Assembly: GCA_017354895.1 (NCBI GenBank)
Contig: CP071499.1
Span: forward strand, 1,116,001 to 1,180,000
Direction of reading: 5' to 3'
Length of the DNA: 64,000 bases
DNA from: Podospora comata
Taxonomy: Eukaryota; Ascomycota; Sordariomycetes; Sordariales; Podosporaceae
A program made the translations under genes and the position numbers. The notes under the pieces are model-generated. The model searched no databases. It saw only the letters and a list, made by a program, of their open reading frames with translations, and was not told the DNA's origin. Positions 25,038 to 38,300 of the stretch are shown here, piece by piece. The number at the start of each line of letters is the position of its first letter. Position 1 is the stretch's first letter.

Positions 25038-25570
25038 TAGGGTGGTGCCCTGGGCTGGGCGGTTTTATTTTTTTGATACTACCATGCATGATATTTTGCG
25101 TCGCGGTGAGGATTGATGTCATCTAGATGTGGCTTCAAGGAGAGAAGAAGAGCATAGAAACGGCGTTCATGGCGTTTGGGAGCAAAGAGAAAAAAGAAAC
25201 GGACATTTGTCATTATATACCCCTTGCGAGCGTGGGAGGACATATATTCTGTCATGAATAAACACACTGCAGATTTCAAGTCCAATGAGTGCCCAAGTGG
25301 AATGCTTTTGTTCTTTTTGTCTTCTCCTCTCTGCGCTATACTAGTCTTATACTGGAAACTGATATTATTCTTCTCTTTTCTCATCTCCATCATGATGATG
25401 CAACAAGTCTTGCGAAAATACAACGTGCATAACAAGGAAAACAAATTAAGTGGGTAAAAACAAGACCGGAAGAGAGCGCCCCAGCTCGCGATGCAATGAA
25501 GAATCACAACACAACATGATATACAGCCCACAACCCATCAACGGGATACAGCCACATGCCCGCAAGTCAC
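25038..25570. other. Convergent 3' spacer
   Basis: 533 bp between the RDS3 and PEX26-like stops. It is AT-richer than its surroundings, as expected for two 3' UTRs. Nothing else was seen. Confidence 0.6.
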
Positions 25571-27132
25571 TCAGATATAGCTGACCTTGGTCCCCATCCC
25601 CGCCGTGGCAGCCACCTTCCCCCAAGCAGCCCCCACCAGCCTCATCACCCTCTCCCTCGTCTTCTTCCTCCCAAACACAACCGCCAACCCAATAATAAAC
25701 GCCAAAAACCTATACATCGCAAACGGGTTCATCTGCCACGCCTTGGCAAACTGATCCACCACCCCCTTCAAATTCCCCAACACCACCGTCGCCCTACTGG
25801 CCAACGTCATGGTCCCCTCACTATCCCTCCTCGCCTTCTTCCCCGAAGGACCCCCCACCGGCATCTTCGCCCCCGCACCACCCCCCTTCTTGATACTACT
25901 AGGCGGCACCTTTGCCAACCCCCCCTTCCTCTTCTTCACCCCACCACCACCATTACTCGTACTACTGCCCCCATCATCATCCAGCCCAAAATCCCCCTCC
26001 GTCACCCCGCCCTTCCCCTTTGTCTTGCTCTTCCCCGCAATCCTCTCCTTCCTCTCCTTCTCCTCCCTCTCCCTCCTCACCCTCTCCTCCTCAAGCCTCT
26101 TCCTTTCCCTCTCTTCATTCTCCGCCCTCAACCTCCTCGCCTCCTCAATATCCCTCTTGATCCTCTCCTCATTCTCCTTCCTCTTCAGCTCCTCAATTCT
26201 CTCAAACTCCTTTTGCTCCTCCTGCAGACTGTCAAGCGCCTGCAGGAACGCCTCGCGACGCTCCTCGTCCAGGACGGGGGAGACAGAGATGAATTCCTTG
26301 GCGTAGACCCACTCCTGGTTGCGCGGGAGGACGTGCAGGGTGTATAGTTCCAAAAGTTTGAGGCGGGAGGCCAAATCCCGCGGGGTGTCGGTGCCGTTGC
26401 CTCCATTGCGGGAGATGACGCTGTTGGAGCGCTCGCGGAGGTGGGGAGGACGGGAGCTGGACCGGGAGAAGTCTGCCGATGTGGGAAGGGGGGAAGGGGG
26501 AGAGGAGAGGTAGGTTTCTAGGCGGGTTTGGGTGTGGGTTTGGGTTTTGGCGTGGGCTAGGAGGAGGGTTGCTCTGCAGTGGGGTGGTTAGTTATTCGTC
26601 GGGAGCGAAGAGGGGGGAGGACATACAAGTTGATTACCACATCAGCGTCAACATCGCCTTCTACCCCGTGATAACCATTCTTTACCACCTCCTCCCAAAT
26701 CTCCCCATCCTTGACTTTGTGACACAAGGCGCGCCACTCGGCCGTCCCAAAGGCGGCTTTACCCTCTTCGGAATCGAGCTCGAGGATCGCGTTGAGGATG
26801 GTCAGGTACAAGGACCATACTTTGATGCGGGAAGACCGGGAAGCTTTCGCTGCCGGGGCTGGGTCGAAGGGGCTGTTGGGGTCATTTTCGGTTTGGGGGA
26901 CGGGGGAGACCAGAGGGAGAACGGTGGAGAGGGCTTCTGGCAGACGACGCGTGAGGAAGAGAGTAGAGGCTTGTCGGTAGGTCTTTGTGATGTGCGAGGA
27001 GGAAGAGGTGGGCCGGGGGGAGTTCATGGACGAGGAAAGGGAGGAGATGCTTGAGGTCATGAGGTTGGTGCCGTTGCTGTTGCCGTTGGGCTCGGAGCTG
27101 ACAACAGATGACCGGTTGGAGGAGGGCGCCAT
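25571..27132 (-). CDS. PEX26: Probable tail-anchored peroxin, fungal Pex26/Pex15-like
   Basis: Exons 27132-26627 and 26573-25571, with a 53-nt intron (GTATGT...ACTAAC...CTGCAG), give 502 residues. A Ser-rich N-terminus leads into a helical repeat-like region ([60 protein letters not shown]). Next come a very charged Glu/Arg helix and a basic Gly/Lys-rich linker. A single hydrophobic segment (about residues 453-469) is followed by a short basic tail (GRKKTRERV), the layout of a tail-anchored membrane protein. I recognise this combination from filamentous-fungal proteins annotated as Pex26, the peroxisomal anchor for the Pex1/Pex6 ATPases. The family diverges quickly and I could not run a profile search, so the function is a probable call and the membrane topology is the firmer part. 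Confidence 0.6.
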
Positions 27133-27182
27133 GGTGGGAAACTGTGCGCGGGTGTGTTGTGCAGAGTTGTCAAAGTGTCAAA

Positions 27183-27183
<1 letters not shown>

Positions 27184-27212
<29 letters not shown>
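27184..27212. repeat. (TG)14 dinucleotide microsatellite
   Basis: An uninterrupted TG run about 55 bp upstream of the PEX26-like start codon, within its leader or promoter. Confidence 0.9.
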
Positions 27213-27214
<2 letters not shown>

Positions 27215-28188
27215 CGCGACCACAGTAAAGTGTCGTCGAATTGGGAGGTTGGGGGCTGGGGATGAGCCTGAACCAGGTTATCAAAAACACGCTGTGGCTG
27301 GCTGAGATGGGCGCGGGCAGTCCAGCAACGGTGGTAGGTGGCGTGTGGATGACTTTTTGGCTGTTTTCAGTGCAGACTGGAGGCCATCGTGGTGTTTCTA
27401 CAGACGTTTTCTGATCTCTGTCCGTCCAGTCTAGCGCAAGCGGAGAAGCAGGAACATGTGCCCCCGGTGAACCTGCGGGTGGTGGTCGTTCAAAGCCGTG
27501 CGCTCCGTAATTTGCAATTGGCCGGGCTTCCTTTCTGCTGCTGGTCACCCCCCGAGCCTCGGCTATCGGTGTGCAGCTTGGCCTGTGTCTTTTTGTGGCC
27601 GCGTCGCATCAAGAGCGACCAATTAATTGGTGGGGAAGCCTGTTCGTTGGTTGCGGTAGAAAGCGACTTGGGTCTCCCGGCAAAAATGGCATGATGGAGC
27701 AAGTCTCGTGCTATCTTGCCTGAACCTCCAGATGTTCGTCCTGGTCGCTTCAGCACGTGCAAAATGCTCGACATCATCACCAGACCCTAAGAAGTGTTAA
27801 GCTTTGCATTAGGCTAATCTGCAGGCCCGTCATTGCCATCGTGGCCATATCTCTATGGTCATGGCCGTTTTATAACAGTCGACAGGAACATTGCGTCTTC
27901 TTGGTTTGCAGGTGGGAAGTGGGATGGGTAGACCTTGAAGGGGAAGAACAGGCGGGTTATCTCCTCCGGGGATGTCACCAGACGACAAGCGGTGTGCCAT
28001 GCGGCAGTTCTTGTCAGTTCATGATGGGTTTTTTATCAAAAGCAACGTGAAGAACATGTCAAGATGAGTGTAAATTCTCGTCACCTCCGGGGGCCCTTTA
28101 ACTTCACTCCTTTGAGTTATGTTTGACCGTCTAAGATAATCTGTTACATGGACTTCAAAGTCATTATTTTCATCTGATCTCAAGAATT

Positions 28189-28294
28189 TCAGCCCCGCAA
28201 CCGAGATCCGGGGAACGGTGGTGGATCCGGAGTGCCAAGATCAAATTCTCGGACGACATTTGCCGTGTTTCTAGGCCAACGGATCCGGGGCTGA
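28189..28294. repeat. 106-bp segment with 9-bp inverted ends and GATCCGGRG repeats
   Basis: TCAGCCCCG at 28189-28197 is the exact reverse complement of CGGGGCTGA at 28286-28294. Between and across them GATCCGGGG or GATCCGGAG occurs three times (28205, 28224, 28282). It could be a tiny MITE remnant or a cluster of CGG-type sites for zinc-cluster factors. No clear target-site duplication was seen. Confidence 0.4.
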
Positions 28295-28997
28295 GTTTCT
28301 ATTTTCTTTCCCCGAGCCTCAGGGGGATCGGGCACTTTTCATCTGTGAAGAGCTGTATCCTAGGCACATACTCAAAATTAACTTCAAATAAGAGAGAAAG
28401 GCTGTTCAAACAGACCCCAAGTACACCAAGAGCAAGGTCGTTAGGTTGCACACCTCATCTCCTATTCTTTAAGTGAGTGTTTTAATTTCCTTCTGAGTCC
28501 AAACAGGGAACAGCCTTTGTATTACAAGCTGATGAGTATGAGAAGGCGAACGATTGTACTCAATGAATGGAAGTGCTGAAGGTGGCTAGATATACATGCG
28601 GCCTGTCAAAAGCATGGTGGTAAGCAAAGCAGAGAAAGAGAAGAACAGAGGTAATGGAACAAGGTTGCTAAGCTTCTGCAAGCATTTAAACAAAAACGGG
28701 AAACCTCCCCCACCTACAAGCAAAACATTCAGCGTCGAAGTGAACCCCCGAGTTCGAACCAATGACATGGCGTCAAAGTCTTTTGACTTTTTTGTAGATT
28801 TTTTTTCGCAAAAGTAAACAATACCCGTTGTCTTGTGACTATTTCCCAATATGTTCATACCCATCGTTGAGCCATCACCACCATCAAACAACGACAACAA
28901 AGCTGCAACGATGATGAGCGGGCAGGAACGGAACAGGCATCTCGAGTCCTAGCAAAGAACACGGTCATGTATATTATTATACCAACAAACCCCCTCC

Positions 28998-31278
28998 TCA
29001 AGTCGGTCCCATAGGCCCCATAAACGCCGGCGAAGTAGACGTATTCGTGAAGCTCCAATCAAAATCATCCATAAACACACTCCAGTCAAACCGTTGAAAC
29101 GGATCCGCCAGTCCCAAATCCGCATTTGCCGTCGGTCTCGGTCCTTCATCTATTCAAACACCCTCGGTTAGCATCTCCTCATATTGTTCTTCTGTTTTTT
29201 ATCGTCCAAACTCACCAACCCTCTCAACCCCTCCCACATCCACATTGTTATTTTCCACCTTCTCCCCCCCATCCTCACCCCCCTCCGTCCCCCCAGGCCC
29301 AATCACCCCCCTCCCACTATCCCTCGCATCCTCCACATCCCTCTTCCACCTCCTCAAGCAATCAAACGTCAAGCTCGCCCCCAGACGATGTGTATACACG
29401 CTCACCCCCGTCCTACACCAGTGATTCGACCTTCTTCTCATCTCCCAGTAACTTTCCAGCATGCTCGCACATCTCACATGCAAGTCCCCTTCTTGCACAG
29501 AACATATCCTCAGCGCTCTGATCGCTTCCTTGATCAGCGCGTCAACAGTGTCTGCCTGAAACCCCTTGGTATAAGAAGACAAATGAACCCTCATCACCAC
29601 GCAGATCGCCGACAAAAGAGTCCGAAACACAAAGTGAGGAGCGTAGTGCAGAAAGGCTGTTTCCCGGTGTAGTCTCGAGGCCGCTTGGTGGATAAGGGAT
29701 TCGGCCGTGGTGTAGCATTTGATGAGGTTCCTTTTGAGGAGTTCGGGGCTGTAGCCGGGCAAAGGCATGAAGTAATAAGTTTGGATCTCGAGGAGGGTAG
29801 ACAAAAGGGTGAAATGGTCGAGGTCTGTTACCTGTTAGCTTTGTGTCGTTGACACCACCACATACAGCGAAAACTGCGCACCTGAGTTGTCTGGATACAA
29901 CAGCCTCTGAACCTTGGTGTACTCCTCCTCCATGTACGCCACCAAGTGATGGCTCACCCCCTGAGCTTCCTCCAGCGAAGCACACATGGTCCTGCTCACC
30001 CGGTTCGCAAACCGCGCTGTTTCCAAATGCAGGTAAAAATACCTGGGTAGTGGAAACTGACTGCTGCCATCGAGCACCTGATCGACTGTCCTGTTGAACA
30101 ATGAACTAGCTGATGGGCAGCCCATGTATGCCGACACCCGATGAGAGATGATGGCACATCCCGCCCAAGTAAAAGTAGCCTCTTCGTCTGTCGTGTCATT
30201 CACCTCGGTGGCATGCTTGAACTCCGAATGGGTTCCCCTGCCGGTATGAAGCCCCATCAAGAAGGACGAGTTCATTGCTATCCCTGCAAAGATCATTGAT
30301 GGATCAGACAAAAACCTGATTGTGGGAAAGGGCCATGTTGCTAGCAGCAAGACAGCGTTGATGACTGATAGATCTAGTGGCGGTTGTGAGATGGCGCTCC
30401 ATATTTGTGGCAGTAGGGAGTCGATCAGAAACCGAAAGGCGGTGTCGTCCCGGGAGAACCGGCGGCAGGCGGTCATGATGATGGCCCAAAAGAGGACCTG
30501 CCCTCGTTGGTAGCATGCATTTGGGTCTTTGGTGCGAACTATTGGGAGGTAGGGGTGGAAGTGCTCAAAGTACTTTTCAAAGTAGTAGTCTATGTCTTCC
30601 CCTGAAAAGACTCGAGACCCGAGTGCCCTTGGCTCGGCAGGGTGCTGAGTGTGGCAAGTTGTCGACAGGACATTGCTACCTGCTGGTGTAAGTGGTGGTG
30701 GTACAACAGCATGTTCGCTAGAGGCTGAGCAGAGCCTGGGCCGGCCGAAGACGGTGCTGCTGGCGTTACTGGCACTGATACTGGCGGTTGACAGAGACGG
30801 TATATAACTGGGCTCGGTGGAAATAGACTGGGCTCGTAGGTGGAGATGGGAGGGTTGGTGATGCTGGTGAAGATCAAGAATTGGGCGAGGAGCTACCACG
30901 GCGTCCTTGATATTCTGCACTTCAGCAGCCAGTTCTTCCAGTTTACTGTGTGAGTGAATGCCGATGGTTAGTCTTGGATACTAAGCTGAGTCGAAATTCA
31001 TGTTACCTCCTCCTCGACGTCCGCTTATGGCTTTTATCCACCACGCATTGGAGCTCAAGCTTGAAGCATCGTAGACATGGCTGGCCCGAGGCAGAGCTGG
31101 CATTACAGCGCACTTTGGCATCCCGGCACCGCACACAGGCGGTATTGCGTCTTATGCGTGCGGGTTCAGTGATCTCACTTGGGCGTGTCGGTCCCGGAAT
31201 GTCTCGGGTGTTTTCGGGAAACCGAGGCTGGGATGGTTCGACCGGAGAGCATCTGCTGGTGTTCTCTTGCTGTGCCAT
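28998..31278 (-). CDS. Zn2Cys6 zinc-cluster transcription factor (LEU3/WAR1-like layout)
   Basis: Four exons, 31278-31007, 30945-29882, 29824-29216 and 29149-28998, give 698 residues. The introns (61, 57 and 66 nt) all have GT...TAAC...AG signals. For intron 2 the acceptor at 29825 was chosen over one seven bases upstream because only it keeps frame. The DNA-binding domain is C48-x2-C51-x6-C58-x9-C68-x2-C71-x6-C78, followed by a basic linker (KSHKRTSRRR) and a short coiled-coil start (KLEELAAEVQNIKD). The middle region, GEDIDYYFEKYFEHFHPYLPIV through LLLATWPFPTIRFLSDPSM, matches the fungal middle homology region. The acidic C-terminus, rich in Trp/Asp (WSVFMDDFDWSF), looks like an activation domain. 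The regulated pathway is unknown; the resemblance to LEU3/WAR1-type regulators is from memory. Confidence 0.85.
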
Positions 31279-34200
31279 GATGGCGAATAATCTGGGGTAG
31301 CACACAGCGGTGGTGGTGTTTCCGTCGATTCAAGGAGGTGAGGTTACTGGAGACAGCAGAAACACATCTCGCCATCCCATGATTGAAAACCAAAGGGGCC
31401 CTGGCATTGTCAACAGCAACATCCTCGTGATGAGGAGGCAACAGCGTCTGAAAGCGCGCGAGATCTCGAAGCAATTGCGTGCACCCGCCTACAGCGAACT
31501 CGGCGCCAGATGCATACTAGTCCGCCCGGGTCTCTTTGGCAGTTGCACCCTGCCGTAGCCCGAAGCGGTAGGAAGCATGCACCCCCCATTCCGTCTTCTG
31601 GCCGGTGCCACTTGCCGGACAGCATCCGATCTTCTGAGGTTATATAAGGTAGGTAGACTGCCTCATCTTCCACGTCGGTATATATAGAACTCTCTGGCCA
31701 TTTCCTCTTTGCTATCAGAGCTACAAAAAGCAAGTCTTTGAAGAAGAAAGCTCCTCGTAGGGCAGACCTCTTCAACGGTTAGCGGAGTTCGCTCGTCCCC
31801 TAGCGGCTCCCCCACCCGCTACCTAAGCTTAACGGCAAGTGGGGTGCAGATGCCAAGCCATCATGTCTCTGTGTAAGTCGGTCACTTCAGTCCAGTGAAA
31901 GCCCTCTTCTGTTGCAACGGGCGGGCAAAACAACCCGACTCGGGGGACTAGTTCGCTGACGAAAGCCTCATGGACCAATTATTCTCACTGTAAAGGGTCT
32001 TATCTCCGTGGTGGTGGTGCTCAGGGTCTAACGACACAATGCATATTTACGACAAAGGACCCTCTTATCAAACAACAACGGTCTTGGATGGCGTTATCCA
32101 GGCTAACCCAAACAATTGTTAAACGGCCGGTATACCCTCTCACATTTGTAATCAATCTTATCTGATTTCATGACAGGTCCTACGTCTCATAACACAGCCA
32201 CAATCAGGTCGATGAAGAGGACTTAAGAAGACACCTCAATAGCGATTTCGGAGGGGGTCTTGGGTTGGAGATGAACCTGTGAAGTAAGACAGCGGCTTAC
32301 CAGAGACTATTCGTATTGTCATCCAAGCATTCTGTCTCATAGTTTCGAATCTTATCAGAAAGCGACATCTCATTTATCAACTCATTCAACGTCTTCTTAT
32401 ATACTTTAAGCAAATAATCTTGATCGCAAATATAAGAAACTCAGTGGCCAAAGATCACAAGTGAGATATTCAGTTCGCATTTTGACGAAGATAAATACAA
32501 ATACTACGAAGGAAGTGTCTTACGGTTCATTATATGCTTATGTTCAACACAGCAGAGTCTCACAACAAAGCCCCGTAGCATCGTCATCACCGTTGGCTTC
32601 TACAAGCCCGGTTTATGACCGTGTGTTCTGAATTGTGTTGATTGTGTTGTCTTCCCAGGCTTCTGTCGACTTTCTAGATCTATATCAAGGGATGCTCGGA
32701 CGCTAGGCTGATACAACTTAGAGGAAGGGCCCTTGATAAAGCCCTCGTCCTAGTAGAAACATACAGTGACAGCGGAAGGACATCGTGGCTGTAACCTGTT
32801 GTCCCTTCCAGGGCTTTCATGTACTCACCCAACAGCGACTTTTGATCTTCTGATACAGCATGTCTACCTACGAGTGAAGTATAAATAAAGTATCAAAGCC
32901 ATTGTCTTTCTCTGATAAATATGCAACCTATCCCAATCATCGCATCCAGCCACCTACATGTAGGCCTCATCAACCAACAGTCCTCATACTACTCTCATGA
33001 TCACAACTGCGACTCATGGCCCTCAAGAGGCCTCTCACTGAACTACCTCTATACACACCTCCTAGCCCCTTCTAGAAGCCCTTACCGATCATCCTAGTGC
33101 CATCACAATCTCTCTTGTTCAGATCACGGGAGCAACCTTCATCACTTTTTCCTCCGTAGTGCCTCCCGTAGTCCTATCCACACCTCAGATCACCACACAG
33201 ACACTTTTCCCTCTTCCAGCCCACCCCTTAATCTCTATCCGTCGTCCTTAGCTTCAACAAGCCTTCTTGACAATCCACCTCCCCACCAACAATGCCAATC
33301 GATGATGTGATCTCCGCCCTCTTTTCTCTCCCCACTGTTTCCAACCTCCTCATCCTGATGAATCCACAAGCCTAACAACGCACAAGCCCTGCCAAGAATC
33401 AACCGTTCTTTTCAACCTCGGAAATTGAGCCGAAAGAAGCATTCTGTTCAAGCGCTACTCTTTTTAGCGTGGACGTGTTGCTGACTTGCGCTAATCCGTA
33501 AAGATATGGTCAGCTTCATGCGTTTCTTTTGACTTGTACAAAGTCAATGCTGGCAAAAAGGAAAAGGAAAAAAAGACATGGATGAGGCATTGACAATGAG
33601 GGAAATCTTCTCCCATCTTTGCCATGTGCTTCCATGCAGGCTGATTTTGAGATTCATGCGTGCTTTTTTGCCATTCTTGGGTGGCAACAACGGAGGAACT
33701 TTGTCAAGTTGGGTACCGTCAACGGCGTCGGTATATCGGAGCATCAAGTTACAGTAACAACGACCGAGTCTAGACTCCCTCGCCCGGCTTCATCGGCGCT
33801 CCGGGGAGGCGGATATCGCCGGTTTCTTGTCAACCATCGTCACCAACGGTCCGAGCGGTCTGATGACACCACGGTCTTCCCTGTGGGAAATCCTACCTGT
33901 CGAATGAAGCCTGGGGATTTCCCTCCAGGATCTCTACTACCTGTCCCCCTTCTTCTTTTTGGGCGGCTTCGAGTTTCAGACGTTGGTAGATCGTAGAGTT
34001 CATCCAGCCCTGCCGAGGAATGGAGCACAAGTAAACACCTTCCAGCAAGGTGATCCCAACAAGCTCTGTCCCAGGAAGAGATGCTCCCGTGATCGTAGAA
34101 AAACCAGAACTAAATTCTTAACCCATCTTTCGCCTCCTCCACGTAGACGTCTCCTTCCTCATGATGTCAGTCCTCGCCATAGTATCCTGATAGCCCTTTC

Positions 34201-35393
34201 ATCATCCGATACCATGACTAAACCGACCCCCCCTTTCATCAACAATGCCCTCCCTCTTGCTGTCAAGTTTCGAAATGTTCTTCTCCCGCCCGTCGCCGCC
34301 GCCGCCGCCGCCGAATGGTGGAGTGCTCCGCTCTTCTTTTCGAACCCCGGGTGATCCCAGCTTCTTGTCATCCGTGCCAACCCTCCCACCCCTGCTCCGT
34401 GAGTATACCCCCCGGCTGCCCAGAAGCGGACGGACCTACCGGGTGCAAAATACTACGCTTTGAACATCATCAACCAAAATTTTGCGCACGGTGTTCAGGT
34501 ACGCGCGCCCGAATGCTCCCTCATACATGTGAGCACACTGCTGCGGGTTCCCGAGGGGTCGGAATAGGGCTCGCGCGGCGGACTGGTGGACGGACGCGTT
34601 CAGAAGGTGTTCCTTTTCAGCGGGGAAGGCCAGCCAAGAAAGGGGGAAAAGGCAGAAGAGAAGAGGAAGAAGAAGGCTGGACTTGAATCAAGACCGTCTC
34701 ATCACGGGGTCATATGTCACGAGGAGTGATGTGTGGTCACGTCTCCGATGCCGAATGCGAAGAAGCTGTTGGCAGCAACAGCAGATCGGGTTGATGGATA
34801 CGGAGTATGACCACCACCGCGCGCCCGACCTAACCGGCGAGAAGAAACAAAACAAGGAGCCCCGGTGAAAGATCTACCGTCGTAGTAGGTTGCTGGCCAT
34901 CGCGAGAAAAGAAAGATGCCTCCTGAATCGTGAATGTCGCAGCCCTGTGAGACGAGTACAACCTCTCCTCAACTGCCGTTTCTTCCGTTTTCGTCTTTGA
35001 TCATGACACCCAGCCTCCCCGAGTTGGCGATAGCTAGCAAAAAGGCTATCAGCCGACCCGTAGTTGAACTCCTCGCCAGTTGCTGTAGCGAGATCGGGAA
35101 TGTGATTTCCCAGCTTTGCCTTGCTTTCCCAATCTATCTCAAACCTGGCGAGAAACAACCTCAGCCCAGGCAGGGCGTCAAAGACAATAGCTTTCTGTCT
35201 CTTGAAACCCAGGCGTCAAGACATCATTGATCTCTAGTGCAAGCTTCCACCCTCCCTTCTGCTCAACAACAAGCCTTTGTCTTTCATTTCCCTTCCTCTT
35301 CCCACTCATGATGTGGTGACTATTGTACGAAACCTACAAGCCAGTCCAGACCAGAAAGACCTTCCAGAAGAACCTCTGACAATCTCTTGACTC

Positions 35394-38300
35394 TGTTTCA
35401 TCTTATTCCCCCCCTGCCAACCCCTGACAAAAAGAGCGACCCACCAGCAGTCAACGGCGCTTGTTTCGAACAAGGTGCATCCACGCGAGGGGAAGGGGGA
35501 ATCCACAACAAAAAACCAGCACCAGACTGAATTGGGGAAGAATCCATTGTCTTTGAAGAAGACGACGAAGAAGAAGAAGAGGTCCGAGCAACAACATCCA
35601 CCTCCACGCATCACCAGTTCAGCTTGTTGGAAGTGTTGATGATGAGAAGGTTACAATGTGATATGATGCGATACGCCGTTCCTGCGTAAGGTCACATTCA
35701 GCACCCCCCGGCCTACAGATTCCCCATACCAATGCGTTTAATGTTGCCTTTTTGTCTTTTCTCGCTGGTTCTCAGTACAACCCCTCCATCGAAAACCAAG
35801 CGGTCAAGTCAACCTGCTCTGCCGAGGGCGACATTGACAATGACGACGAAGACAACCTGCATCCAGGAACACCAATCACACCCGCAGCTCATCAACAGCC
35901 GCTGGATTTGAATGTCAATGTTTCAGCAAGAAAACTCGTGCAACCTCAACCCCCCTTTTCTTGCTTTTGTGTTTCAGATCCCTCGCTTTCTCTCTCTTTG
36001 AGAAAATCCTCATATTCGGATGAACTGTGGTTGTTTTCTGGCGGGATGTTTCGACACTTGAGGTTTTGGACTCAACCCCGCCGACAAACATTACTGTTTT
36101 CCCCACACACAACGCCCGAAAGACTCGGACTTTGAAAGCCTTGTGTGTCTGTTGATAAGATAACCCCCCAAAGCTGAATGGGGGAAAGCATGGTGTATGC
36201 TGGGCCGTTCGCTCGCCTATTGTTAGCAACAACGGGTGGGAGCTGATGGCCGCTCTGCAAGACCGCCTACATTTTTCACTCTTCCATAATTCACCCCCAT
36301 CTCTCATCAGGCGCTGGATGGAGAAAACAGTCATCTCGTGGCTTCGCAAAGAGACAAGTTCCGAGGTTCGGCGGGTATGTAGGTACGCATGAGTGCACAT
36401 AAGATCTCCTCCTGCATGGGAAAAAAAAAAAAGGGGGGGGGAAGGAAGATCCATCCCACCATGGCTGTCCTGTACCTGCATACCGCTCGGGAGGAGGCGG
36501 GAGGGCGCGGAAATCAGGAGTTGAGAGGTGGTGCACTTTTCACCAGTGTTCTTACCGCCCAGCCAGTGCCAGTACCAGCCAAACCCGATGATGTCGTTTT
36601 GCTGTACGACTTGTGTCCATCACAGCGGGAAAAGGCAACCCCCCCCACCTACCCAACCAAGTCCAGGTTTTTTTGTGAGAAACTGAACGGCGGGATCTGA
36701 ACAACTTTGATAGGTTGCTAGAAAAGGAAGCTGTGTTATGGGCACACACTCTCGGTCTGCGGCCAGTTCTCTCGACCTTGCCCTATTCTTGGCTACAAGG
36801 AACGAATCGACCAAGCATGTCACAGCCCAACAGGCCAGGCACAGCGGCACCGCCCACGCCAACGGGAAGACGGCCCAAAGGACGAAAGTTGTTGAACAAC
36901 ACAACCGGAGAATTTCCAACCACTAGAGGGAGCTCCCGCTATTCTGAGGGGACCAATCACAAGCCTGAAGAGCTAGACAGCTCTAGGTCGATCAGCATCA
37001 GCGCGGGGAAAAAAGAAAAAGAAAAAGACCCAAGCGCGGGCCCCTCTCCTCCAACCGCTCAACACCTGGCTAATCAGCGGTTTTTGTCGCCAGCTGGCTG
37101 GCTGGCTGGCTAGATGACGAATGCTCTGTAGTGTAGGTAGGCATGATCGTTGTTTATGCTTGAATCTTGTGGTGTGGTCCATTGGGTCCTCGCTGGCAAT
37201 TGCTAGGCTAGCACCGGCAAGGTATTCCGTAGCAGAAGCTCAGCCTGTTTTTCTCCTTTTCTTTCCACTTTTGTGAAAGAGAGAGAGTTCTGAAACACAC
37301 ACAAGAGATGCGGGAAGCTACCCGTTTTTCGGGGGTTCCCCATCCCATGGTCTTTACACACCCAGCCCTAACCCCGCATAGAGAGGTGTGTGCTCCGTCG
37401 GGATCGCATCACACCACCACCAACTCTCAGGCACCCAAAAGAGAAGTTGTTCTTTGTGTAGGACAGAGAAGGAGAATACTGAAAGCCTTCTCATGCCCGT
37501 TGAGCCTTGCCCGCTCGGCAAGTTTGTCCGCCGCCTACGGACGGAAGTATCAAGCCTCTGTTACACTTGTGGCCAGAAAAGATACGAGCTTGTTTCTGTC
37601 TGTCTGTTTACTTGGTGAGAAAGACGCCGCCCCAGGCAAGAGGAACTGAACGGGGGGACCAGATAGTTGATTGGCGGGCTTTGCGGACATAATCCATGGT
37701 TCTCAGAAACCTATGCGCCACCGTGGCGGCTACGCAACTTCCACAGAGCAAGCAGGGTGCTGGTTCGACAAAGGGCTGCAAACACTTTCCAGTTGCTTGG
37801 ATGAGCCGGTGTTAGATCCCCGACGGTTGTTGAATAATCTGTTATGCTTGCCATGTTGTGATTGCTGACTGGTGGTTCGTCCTTGTCCTCGAACGCCGTT
37901 ATGGATCTCAACACCAGGGAGGCAAACTGCGTGCTTGATATGGCAACCGAGTAGTCTTGGTAGAAATCCGAAGAGCAGCAGCAGCAGCAGCAGCCAAGAG
38001 CCCTTTCCTACAAGACAACACACCCAAGCCTGACGTCTTGAAGTTGATCAGGCCTTCTGTCCACGACACGGCCGTGTGAACACATCTTGGGGGGGCTCAG
38101 CTGTTAAAGCATACCGGTCATCCGAGCTGTACAGGCTCACCTGCCCCCTGGCCAGCGATACGTGCGTACCGGCAGAACAGTCAGTTGAACAGCTGCGCCG
38201 TTGAAATAGAAGCTCTTGACACAGCTAGACCTCTTGTTTCAGAATATGCCGGTCATGGTGATCAAGCGGACCACTCCATCCCACCGCTCGTTTTTGGTTG

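Larger units (their letters stand above)
27133..28997. other. 1.9 kb spacer between PEX26-like and Zn2Cys6 genes
   Basis: No gene is supported. It contains a (TG)14 dinucleotide tract at 27184-27212, close to the PEX26-like start, and a 106-bp segment with inverted ends plus three GATCCGGRG sites (listed separately). An open frame on the minus strand near 28586-28900 lacks conservation signs and overlaps the likely 3' UTR of the transcription factor. Confidence 0.55.

Noticed and set aside
28586-28900. 104-codon minus-strand frame containing a GTTCGAAC tRNA B-box-like sequence near 28752
   Set aside because: Neither strand forms a T-arm or cloverleaf around the GTTCGAAC core, and the frame shows no conserved motif. 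Neither a tRNA nor a gene is supported.
32330-32365. GTTTCGAATC resembling a tRNA B box
   Set aside because: The flanking bases do not pair into a full T stem, and no A box or anticodon arm is found at the proper distance.
36715-37113. 132-codon plus-strand frame, Ser/Pro/Arg-rich, in the STE12 upstream desert
   Set aside because: It is low-complexity, lacks a recognisable domain or supporting introns, and ends in a GGCT microsatellite.
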